Positions 51,892-60,974 of a stretch of DNA of 64,000 nucleotides are shown piece after piece. The translations under genes and the position numbers were made by a program. Origin of the DNA: Apoda limacodes (taxonomy: Eukaryota; Arthropoda; Insecta; Lepidoptera; Limacodidae); NCBI GenBank assembly GCA_946406115.1, contig OX291548.1, forward strand, positions 10,404,373 through 10,468,372. The letters run 5' to 3'. The notes under the pieces are model-generated. The model searched no databases and had not been told where the DNA came from. It saw only the letters and a list, made by a program, of their open reading frames with translations. Numbering within the stretch: position 1 is the first letter of the stretch; each line of letters opens with the position of its first letter.

Positions 51892-52378
51892 CGTATGTGT
51901 AGTAAATTTCTACGGCTGTGTTAAGTAAGTATACTTAAGTATAAGTTTTTGTATCGACGAATCAAAAAATTGTTATGTCTCAATAAAATAAATCTCATCT
52001 TTAAATCAATGGAGATAGAACCAATCGGGAAAGAAAGGCATTTGTGGAAAGAAAGAAAAAATATTGGACCGCTTTAAAAAAATAGTTGTTTGCGCGGCTA
52101 GTTCTATATAGTATTACAAACTTTTCTGAACCAGTGGTCAAACATCAACACTATAGTCGCCATATTAAAATGCTGTCAACTTACGGGGCACTAGCGACAG
52201 ACAGCGGATCAGAAGAGTTTGTTGCACTGTATCTACGTAAATATGTATGCCCGCATTGCACCGACGCGCGGTACGGGACGTCTAGACGATAAACAAGCAT
52301 TGCATTGTGAATGCGTACGCAATACAAAACCGCATCATTTTACGCAATTTACGCATTTGGAACCATAGCGTATCGTTG
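51892..52378. other. Spacer
   Basis: No gene recognised. The open frame 52086-52292 has no domain. Confidence 0.35.
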
Positions 52379-52386
52379 GTTGGTTC

Positions 52387-53314
52387 TAGGGATTGCAATC
52401 CCGCAGCTCATTCAATCCCGCGGGATTGATGTGTGGGATTACTCAATGATCCCGCATCTTTGAAATCATGTTATAAAATCAAATTAAAACTAGAGATTTT
52501 TGTGTAAAAAATCATCTCTTATTAAATATTTTTTACATTAAGGGCCCTTTTACAGCCCACTAGCGCCGCCATTATATATCCTCAATTTTATCATCGTAGG
52601 AAACGAATTTCTAAAATCCAAATGTTGGAAATATAAAACTAGTCATAAGCTATTTTTAGAAGGTTTTGTATAGTTTCTAAATAATATTTGTGAGTTGTAG
52701 TTGGCATTTCTGCTATAAGTGGCCTTTTTTAGACACCGATATTATTTAGAAACTATATAAAACACTCTAAAAGAAGCTTAAACAAAAAAACGAAACTAGT
52801 TAGCTGCTATATGCTCCTTAAGCAACAGAAATTATGTATCTTCTATTAATTACGTATATGTGATTAGTAATCAGTTTTCTTAGATTCATCTATAAATGGT
52901 TGGCATAGTTAATTAGTTTTGTTTAATTTACCCTTACTCCTAACAAGAGTTTTATTTTTTAATTTAGTTCATATAATGACATATAATCAAATCACAACTT
53001 TCTCTTAGATGCTATTACTATGATATCAACCTATGGTGATAACATTTGAAAATATGCTCTTAAAAAGCAAATGGCATTTATTGTATCGCTATATTAAAAG
53101 TCAAACTGTGAAAACGAAAACAAAAACTCGTCACCTACAGAAAGACGTGCGCAGGCGCAGCGCAGTGCCATTTATAAACAACAGAAACGTCGAACTCGTG
53201 CTACTCTCGTGCCAAATTTTTTATTCGCGGGATGGTGCGGGATCCAGCAGATTAATAAAAGCAGCGGGATCCCGCGGGAATGCGTGATCCCGTTTTGCGG
53301 GATTGCAATCCCTA
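52387..53314. mobile_element. Non-autonomous hAT-type element with 8-bp target duplication
   Basis: TAGGGATTGCAATCCCGC at the left end equals the reverse complement of the right end GCGGGATTGCAATCCCTA. GTTGGTTC occurs immediately outside both ends (52379-52386 and 53315-53322), a perfect 8-bp duplication as made by hAT transposases. Subterminal regions are rich in CCCGCGGGAT-like palindromes (52420-52475 and 53225-53300). The interior (928 bp in total) has no transposase. The small open frame at 53033-53287 is not a gene. Confidence 0.82.
52649..52780. repeat. Long imperfect hairpin inside the hAT-type element
   Basis: AAGCTATTTTTAGAAGGTTT TGTATAGTTTCTAAATAATAT pairs with the reverse complement of ATATTATTTAGAAACTATAT AAAACACTCTAAAAGAAGCTT. 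The arms are about 41 bp with a few mismatches, and the loop is about 50 bp. It could be an old nested fold-back element or a small-RNA hairpin; no transcription evidence is available. Confidence 0.6.
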
Positions 53315-53489
53315 GTTGGTTCACACACCGGGTGGCGTCGTAAAATTGCATTTTCCTTGTTTATGAAAGGTTTTACTTTCACAATGACTACATAAGTTTA
53401 AAATTTTAAACCTTACCTACATGTTAAGATGTATCTATATCTAATACCTACATAATATTATGTTTTTATAGAACTACTGCATACATATG

Positions 53490-53640
53490 TTTTAACCGAC
53501 TTCAAAAAATAAGGACGTTCTCAGTTTGACGCGTATGTTTGTATGTTTGTCCGCCATTATCTCGCGTTTGGCGGAACCGATTTTTATGCGGTTTTCAGTT
53601 AAGTATTTGTTACATTCTGGCGAAGGTTTGGTATACAATA
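53490..53640 (-). repeat. Dispersed repeat beginning ACCGACTTCAAAAAAT
   Basis: TTTTAACCGACTTCAAAAAA, then TTGTCCGCCATTATCTCGCG and GGCGGAACCGATTTTTATGC. Same family as 19310-19490, opposite orientation. Confidence 0.5.
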
Positions 53641-53641
53641 A

Positions 53642-53795
53642 ATGGATACCAATGGTCCCATGGTCTTCATGTCAGGATATATTGATGGGATTCTGGAAAA
53701 AACAAGGGAACTCGAAGGATACCATTGGTCCCATGGTCATCAGGTCCGGATATATTGATGGGATTCTGGAAAAATCAAGGGAACTCTTAAAATTT
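53642..53795 (+). repeat. Tandem duplication of a unit of about 72 bp
   Basis: GGATACCAATGGTCCCATGG ... GGATATATTGATGGGATTCT GGAAAAAACAAGGGAACTC is followed by a second, slightly diverged unit (GGATACCATTGGTCCCATGG ... AATCAAGGGAACTC). Confidence 0.85.
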
Positions 53796-53820
53796 TATAG
53801 GCAGACTTGAAGCGATTTGG

Positions 53821-54077
53821 GTTTTTTTTTTTTAATCACTAAGGTGGCAAACAAGCTTGCAGTCCGCCTGGTGGTAAGCGGTCACCACAGTCTTTGGACA
53901 GTTGCAACACCTAGGAAATAAATCGCGCGTAGCCGACCTTTCAAAAATCTAATAACTTCTTTCTTAAAGAACCCCATATTGTCCTCAGAAAAACCTCGGC
54001 AGGTAGCTCATTCCTGAACCAACGCGTTCGCGGGAGGAAGTTTCTTAACAACCACACTGTACGTGTCCATTAAGGTT
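53821..54077 (-). mobile_element. LINE family A 3' end fragment
   Basis: Poly(T) at 53822-53834, then CACTAAGGTGGCAAACAAGC, CGCCTGGTGGTAAGCGGTCA and GGTAGCTCATTCCTGAACCA. Diverged more than the other family A copies. Confidence 0.78.
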
Positions 54078-55488
54078 AAACTAAAAAGATAAACATTACT
54101 ATTTCAAGTGAAGTGTTTTATAAACTGTTACAGAGATAGCTTTACTTTATTAATGTAAGGGAGATGTTTCAAAAGAAACAAGGTTTTACGCCTACGTTCT
54201 TTGGGACTATTTTGTAGTTTTAAAAGTGAAAGTTATTAAAAATAAAGGGGGTCCATGCTTAAAACTGCAGGCAGGGCAATAATCCTTCTCGTCGCAACGG
54301 TGCAAAAACGTAGTAACTTGATGTTTGGTGCAGGCTATCATATTTTGTGTCGAAAGTCACATATCACTCTTTGGTGCATTTGAATTTTAGTTTAAATTTA
54401 ATTAGGTGGCCGGCTTACTTCGACCTTAAATTTCTATCAATTTTAATTTAAATTAAATTAAATTTTAATTTAAACTTATTTTTTTTATTAAGTTTTTATT
54501 ATAATTTTTCAAACACACAATCTCTTCGCTTCAAAATGTATGGCGTTAAATGGCAAGCATTTGGGCGTTTATGGTTACAAAATAACATCAGGATCGAAAA
54601 ATTTAAGGCTGTGACAGGCAGATAGACGAGTGGGCGGACGGACATGACAAAACCGTAAAGGTTCTGCTTTTGCTATTTGGCTAAAGAAACCTAAAAATGC
54701 CATTGATCTGGCTAGTCTATAATAAAAAAGAAATAATAAATAGTGTTCCTAAAATTACTCAAGTAAATTATGCCATAGCAGCTCTAAAAGCGCGCTTGTG
54801 AAACGAAGCTATTCCATTTACTATTCCGCAGCCGCCGGATTATTCGGTGAAAATGTTCAATTTCTAGCTAAAGCGACGCGTCTCCTTTGCTAAGCAGTAG
54901 GCTTTCGCAAATCTGTAACTGGTGCGATTCTGGGCACGTCCTTATGACCAAACTTCTGCTCGATTCTTACCAAATTCAGGTGATATAGGTTCTTTAATTT
55001 TACAGTTTATTATACACACAACGATTTGTATAAACTACTGGATCGATTTTGTTAATTTATTACTTTAAATATCTAACTCATGACTATTTTTTGAATTTCG
55101 TACAATTATAGATACACTGCAACCGTACCAAAAATTTATAGTTGCATAAAGTTTCTTTTCAGGGAGCATACCCAACTTTAGTTTGATTTGTATTATTCAA
55201 ATTAGGTTTTTTACAAACACTTTTAAATCGTCAAAAATGTTTAATAGCTAATACATACCAAGTAAAAAGCAGACAAGTAGGTACGAAGTATGACTGTGCA
55301 AAACGAAAACTCGTCACAGCTAAATTCTTATATCCAGGGTGACACCAACTACTTTAGTCCTGCGTGACAGGCCTTTTCATATTACAATTGCCGTTTGAAG
55401 TACTATTGGTGTGATGATCTCACACTACGAAATGGCATTACAAGCCATTACAAGCATGAGGCACAAAATCGGGTCGGAGTCGACATGG
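54078..55488. other. Spacer
   Basis: No gene recognised. A short AT palindrome region lies at 54440-54475. Confidence 0.35.
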
Positions 55489-55805
55489 AAAAAAAAGAGT
55501 TTCCAAGTTTTATTCCACCAAAATAATTTGCATTTAGTCAAGAAATCCAACTATTTTGGACATATTTTGTTCACAGAAGGCAATATTATTTCCTAGAAAA
55601 AAATTCATTTTATCAATCGAAATTGATAAACTTCTTTTCGCATGAACAAAAATTTTTTAACCAAATAAATGTACGTTTTAGATCAACCAAACTTAAATTA
55701 ATTACCCTAAGACAGTTAATGTTCTTGAATAAAATAAATATAAAATAAATTTTTATATGCAACATTTTATTTTTCTTCGTTTGAAACAAAAATTAATTTT
55801 GCTTT

Positions 55806-58800
55806 AAAAATAAACGTCAAATGTCAACAACAACAAACAGTTGTCCAAATTCCTTTTAAATTGATTTTTTTGTATTATATATCTCATTGGTTCGATGAAA
55901 TCACGGATTTGTGTTTAACATATTATTTTTCGATTCTACAAGTGTGGGAAAAGCTATTGTATGTTTGCAAGTGACCTTTTATTTCAAATTACTTTTTGAT
56001 ATCTGATTTCAATCGTTGCTAAGGCAACATCACATAAATACGTTTTCACCAAAGATTTTCACGGAAGATTTTGAAAACCCACCCAACACCCAGCACATTA
56101 CTGGATACGAAGACTACAAAAATAAGTTACCTACTTATTCTTTTAAATTTTTGCTCAAGAAGTTTCACTACTTCAACTTCAGCTTTTGTTCGTTCGTTCC
56201 TGTGAAACTTTTTTTTTGCTTGTGTAGAACAAACCACATCAAAATTAATTCAAGACTCGAAAGACTCAAGACTGTGATAGTTATATATTTATTTCACTTT
56301 ATAATTTATTTAATTTAGGCTAATTTATTTTATAGGCTAACTTATTCTGTATTAATTTTTAATGAATGAACCTGTTCCAAGTTGTAGCTCAACTATAATA
56401 AACAGCAACGATGGGCGTTTGGACCAGGCGAATATGTTTAAATGTGACCAATGCTCACAGCCACGTTGTTTTAAAAGCAACAGAGGTCTGAAAGTTCATA
56501 AGGGTAAAGTTTATAAAAATTCAAGTAGAACTGACCTATCAATTCCTGATTCCTTTATTTCTTCTTTTTCATCTAATTCTATAGTGACCAATGAACCTTT
56601 TTGGAAACAAATAAGTCGACTTAAAAATTCCGTACCAGTTATAAAGAGAATTCCCCGTGGCGCCCGTCTATCTGTAGCTCAAAAAATGTCACAAGAAATT
56701 AATTCAGCGGTAACTGAAAACTCCAAACGTGCTTTGGAACATTTATTGACATTTATTGACTTTTCCATATAGAGTCTTGCATGTTGAGAAAGAAAACTCT
56801 GATAAATCTTCTCTTACTAATAAAATTTAAAAAAACTATCACACATTTCAGCCTATTTTAGGTAACTCTAATTTTTGTTCATTTGGCAAGAAAAATATCA
56901 CCCGTTCTATTGAATCGAAACTCACTGATGGAGATATCAAAGGTGCTTCTCGTTTAATTTTTACATCTGATGACTTTGCTCCTGATACTACTGATACTCT
57001 AATTGAGCTCCGCTCTAAGCACCCTCCTGCATCTGCTAATTTGATTTTTCCAGATCCTTTTGAATCATCTAGTCCATCGCTCCAGGTTTCTTCTGAGGAT
57101 GTTTTAGAAGCTGTTTATTTATTTCGAAGCGGCTCAGCAGGTGGTATAGAAGGGCTCACTCCACAACACCTTAAGGATTTACTGAGTGTGAGTTGTGGGA
57201 ATATAGGTTTGTCTCTCTTGGATGAACTAACTTCTCTAGTAAATTTAATGCTAGATGGCCGTATAGACTCGGAGGTTAGTGACATCCTTTATGGGGCCAA
57301 TCTTTGTGCTTTAAAGAAAAAGGATGGTGGCATTAGGCCAATCGCTATTGGTACAACATACCGCCGCCTTACCGCCAAAACTTGTTGTAAAGAAACATTC
57401 AACGTTCTTAGTGATTACTTTCAACCCAATCAATTGGGATTTGGTTCGAAAGGAGGTTGTGAAGCCGCAATTCATTCTCTAAGAACATTTTTACAAAATG
57501 AGAAAAGTGAGGTTGTGCTGAAAGTGGACATTAAAAATGCTTTTAATTCCATCAAAAGGGATTCAATGTTATCCAAAGTTAAAAATAAAATTCCATTTGC
57601 ATACAAGTTTATTTATCAGTGTTATCATTCCCCATCAAAATTGGTATTCAAACAAAATCTTTTGGCATCAGAAACTGACTGTCAACAAAGTGACCCTCTC
57701 GGGCCGGCAATATTCAGCCTTGTCATCCACGTAAAATATCATACATATATATATCATACATACATATCGTGCAAAAATTAAAATCGAAATATAACGTCTG
57801 GTATTTAGATGACGGTACGTTAAGTTGTAACGCAAATACGGTTTTAGAAGATTTAAATTATATTATACAAGAGTTTCGGAATATTGGTTTAGAACTTAAT
57901 CTATCAAAATGTGAACTATTTCTATGTCAAAATGTTAACAATTCCCATATTATTACAAGTTTTCAGTCTGTTGCTCAAAATATTAAAATTGTTGATAAGT
58001 CCACACTTCGCATTTTAGTTTCCCGTATATTTGATGAATCTTTTTCATCTTTTGTTCAAGAAAAAATTCATCATTTTCAGCCTATTCTAGACAAACTTTT
58101 AGCTATAAATTCTCATGCAGCATTATTCACCATTGTATATTTGTACCAAAATTTACATTTTATTTACGTTCATGTTATTTATGGAAATTTTCAGACCTTT
58201 TGTGCAGTTTTGACAACGTTATTAAAGATACCATTTCAAAGATTCTAAATATTAATTTCAATGAACGTACGTGGCTACAGGCAACCTTACCTGTAAGATT
58301 TGGTGGCTTGGTATTCGTTTAACTTCCGCAGTAGCCCTACCAGCTTTTTTATCTTCAGTTCATAGTACTGAACCCCTTATAAACAAAATCCTTTTTCTTC
58401 TTAGTAATTTCGAGATCTCATTTTTAAATGAAGCTAAAAACACATGGAGTTTTACCTGTCCAAATACTGACTTTCTTATTGTTTCAACATCACAAAGATT
58501 GTGGGACGGGCCGCTTTGCGAATTGAACCGGAAAATACTTTTGGAAACGGCTGTCAATTCTGCAGATCGTGCTCGTCTTCTTACAGCTTCAACATGGGAG
58601 TCAGGGCTTTGGTTACAGGCGCTTCCATCTGCAAACACAGGCACCCTAATGGATAATTCCACATTTCGACTTGCATCTTGCTTACGTGTAGGAGCGGTCA
58701 CTAATATACCCCATCGTTGCTAATGCAGTGACATGATCGATCCCCTCGGTCACCATGACTTATCATGTGTTCGAAGCGCAGGCAGAACGTTTCGGCACAG

Positions 58801-59384
58801 CAGCCTCAATGACATTATACGTCGAGCTCTAGTGAGCATCAACACTCCTGCCATTTTAGAGCCTGTTGGTATATTTAGAGATGATGGTAAGAAGCCTGAT
58901 GGCATGAGTCTTGTGCCTTGGAAGATGGGTCGACCATTAGTTTTGGATGCCACGTGCGTCGATACCCTTGCCCCGACTTATCTTCCTGGTACAGCTTCTG
59001 TGGCGGGAGCTGCTGCCACTTCTGCTGAAAACCGCAAACGTAGAAAATACACTACTATAAGTAATAGTTATATTTTTGAGCCGTTTGCGGTTGAAACCTT
59101 GGGGCCATGGTCGCCGGGGACTCATCTTTTGTTTAAAGCGATTTCTAAGCGTTTGGTCGATGTGTCTCACAACAGAAGGGATGGCAGTTATTTCGCTCAA
59201 ATAATTTCAATTGCAATTCAACGAGGAAATACTGCCAGCCTTTTAGGTACACTGCCCCATCAGGTCAACAGGATTTTTATTTGTAGTTTTTATTTTAGTT
59301 AATTATTAGTTTTTAATTTAATTTTAATTTTATAACTTCTTGACTTTGTTTAGTATTTTTAGTTGTTAAATAAAAGTTTTACAT
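55806..59384 (+). mobile_element. RLE-type (R2-like) non-LTR retrotransposon, 3.58 kb, with 10-bp target duplication
   Basis: ATTTTGCTTT at 55796-55805 is repeated at 59385-59394, and X copy 1 has a single ATTTTGCTTT at the matching place, so the element's ends are exact. It encodes, in order, a zinc finger, RT, zinc knuckle and an endonuclease-like domain (see the coding entry). There is no long poly(A); the 3' end is AATAAAAGTTTTACAT. The 5' end starts AAAAATAAACGTCAAATGTC. It is near full length by domain content. Confidence 0.72.
56362..59302 (+). pseudogene. Zinc finger - RT - zinc knuckle - restriction-like endonuclease protein, frameshifted
   Basis: Pieces in order: ATG at 56362 with a C2H2-like finger (FKCDQCSQPRCFKSNRGLKV, last His apparently replaced by Tyr); a linker with SIESKLTDGDIKGASRLIF (about 56913-56970); RT from 57050 with GGIRPIAIGTTYRRLTAKTC, VVLKVDIKNAFNSIKRD, QQSDPLGPAIFSLVIH and catalytic VWYLDDGT (about 57800). 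A C-terminal region then begins near 58271, with C-x-C...H-x4-C (CSDMIDPLGHHDLSC) just after an in-frame TAA at 58721-58723. The last domain has an R...H pattern (GRTFRHSSLNDIIRRAL), KKPDG and LVLDATCVDT, like the PD-(D/E)xK endonuclease of R2/CRE/Hero-type LINEs. At least four breaks are seen: near 56760, a TA-repeat insertion at 57730-57770, near 58250, and the TAA. Confidence 0.65.
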
Positions 59385-59843
59385 ATTTTGCTTTGATAAA
59401 ACTTATTTTGCGCCAAAATCATGGTTTTCTTTAATCTGAGACGTCACTTATTACAAACTATATCTTTCGATTAAAATAATTGTATCTTAAATCAAAGTGA
59501 AGTGAAATATTCAGTTAAGATAATATTGTTTTGAATTAGAGAAAATAATAATTTTAACAGAATTTGTTAGATTCTTGACTTAAAATCTGATATTTTAAGC
59601 TGAAACTCTTGTTTTAGTCGAAACAAATAAAATACCTGTTTTAAAATATTAAACATTTTCGTTGAAATTAATCAGCTAGTATCGCTTTGAACGAATTTTC
59701 TTTTCGTTTAAGTAAATACCTGCATTCTTAAAACAGAATGAACCTCATCACTGTCCTTCATAGGATTTCGTGTTGGATTTTAATTTTAAATAATTGTTTA
59801 TTGTAGGGTTTTGTCCGTCAAATTAGTATTAGTTAATGCAAGA

Positions 59844-59901
59844 AGCGAAGCTAAGCAACGTCGACCATGGTCAGTACTTAGATGGGTGACCTTAGCGGCA
59901 C
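59844..59901 (+). ncRNA. 5S-rRNA-like segment within X copy 2 (not functional 5S)
   Basis: GCGAAGCTAAGCAACGTCGA, CCATGGTCAGTACTTAGATG and GGTGACCTTAGCGGCACAC. Same block as 30732-30791, with a small deletion in box C (GACC-TTAGC). The upstream 70-80 bp present in X copy 1 is missing here. Confidence 0.62.
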
Positions 59902-60472
59902 ACTTTTCTTTCTTCCATGTTTAAGAAGGATCGTAAATAATATCGTAAATAGTCGTAACAATTTATAATTAAACATAATACTGTATAATCAGCTAAAGGC
60001 GGGAATAGCTACTAAGCTCGACAAAGGTTCCACCAAGTCATAAAAAGGCAGTCCGGTAGACTTACTCTATATGGCCCAAGCTTCCAGAAAAGAGGCGTAG
60101 GGCTCTTTAAAAAACTTTATTTAATCTTGACGGATAATTATGTAATTTTGGACCGAAACATTTTTTGTTGCTAACTAAAATATAATGTTATAAATTTAAG
60201 AGCTGCCGTAGTCAAGTTAAGAGCACTATTCTTTTGCGTGAACTACAAATTTCTTCCGTGCAATAACACACGAAGTTCTACTTCTAGCCCAAGAAAACTA
60301 AGTGTTTCAAATAAAGAAGCATATTTTTCTTCAATGAATTAAATATTGTTTCAAACTGATACAGTTTTATTTACTGGTTCAAGTAAAATTTGATCTGGTG
60401 TCAACTTCATATTATTTTCAATATTTAAGAGAAATAATATTTTGGATGAAGTAAATATTCGTTGGTGCCTAT

Positions 60473-60937
60473 ATGAAACGATATTCTCTTGGCTCAACTA
60501 ATTCTTTTTTAGCGGGTGCAAGTGCGATAAAAGAAAAGGGCAAACCCAAAGATAACGGTACAATAAGCCTAAGACACGACCATGCTACCAAATCTGAAAA
60601 ACACACTCGTTTAACATATCAGCAAAGCATTTCTAAAATTTCAGGCACTTATCAAAACGACAAGGTGCCACGACAAATTCTGCGATCTACCGCCTGGGAA
60701 GGAAGGAAAGGGAATGCTGAAGGTGATGCTTGTGGTAGAGAAGGCAACAGTTTATTTATAACAACATATAAGGTAGCTTACTATTTATTAAAATGTAATA
60801 CTCCAAGGAACTTCCCAATCGCAGTACCCGCTGTACACGAAGGTGATGCTATAATTGATATGAGCCTCGATATGGCAGAAGTAATACTTATAAGCATGAT
60901 GCAAGAAACCAAATTTTCTGCACAACTGCATGATTGA
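60473..60937 (+). CDS. Hypothetical ORF starting inside element X
   Basis: The frame has 154 codons. Its first 13 codons come from the right end of X; the rest (60511 onward) is unique here and less AT-rich. The peptide is charged (KEKGKPKDNGTISLRHDHAT, GREGNSLFITTYKVAYYLLK, EGDAIIDMSLDMAEVILISM) and I recognise no domain. TTCTTTTTTAG at 60502-60512 would serve as a splice acceptor at the X/unique junction, so an exon starting at 60513 is possible. It ends at TGA 60935-60937, just before a LINE poly(T). It could be a real terminal exon, a captured gene fragment or a chance ORF. Confidence 0.3.
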   Translation: MKRYSLGSTNSFLAGASAIKEKGKPKDNGTISLRHDHATKSEKHTRLTYQQSISKISGTYQNDKVPRQILRSTAWEGRKGNAEGDACGREGNSLFITTYKVAYYLLKCNTPRNFPIAVPAVHEGDAIIDMSLDMAEVILISMMQETKFSAQLHD

Positions 60938-60941
60938 TTCT

Positions 60942-60942
<1 letters not shown>

Positions 60943-60974
<32 letters not shown>

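Larger units (their letters stand above)
55489..60510. mobile_element. Element X, copy 2 (split by an RLE-type LINE)
   Basis: Shared with copy 1 at 28481-31497: left part 55489-55805 and right part 59385-60510, together about 1.44 kb. The left end is AAAAAAAAGAGTTTCCAAG and the right end CTCAACTAATTCTTTTTT. It keeps about 100 bp (55715-55805) bridging the site where copy 1 carries a LINE, and it lacks the tandem doubling seen in copy 1. No ORF belongs to X itself. Confidence 0.65.

Noticed and set aside
53033..53287. 84-codon frame inside the hAT-type element
   Set aside because: No transposase motif; composition matches the non-coding body and subterminal repeats.
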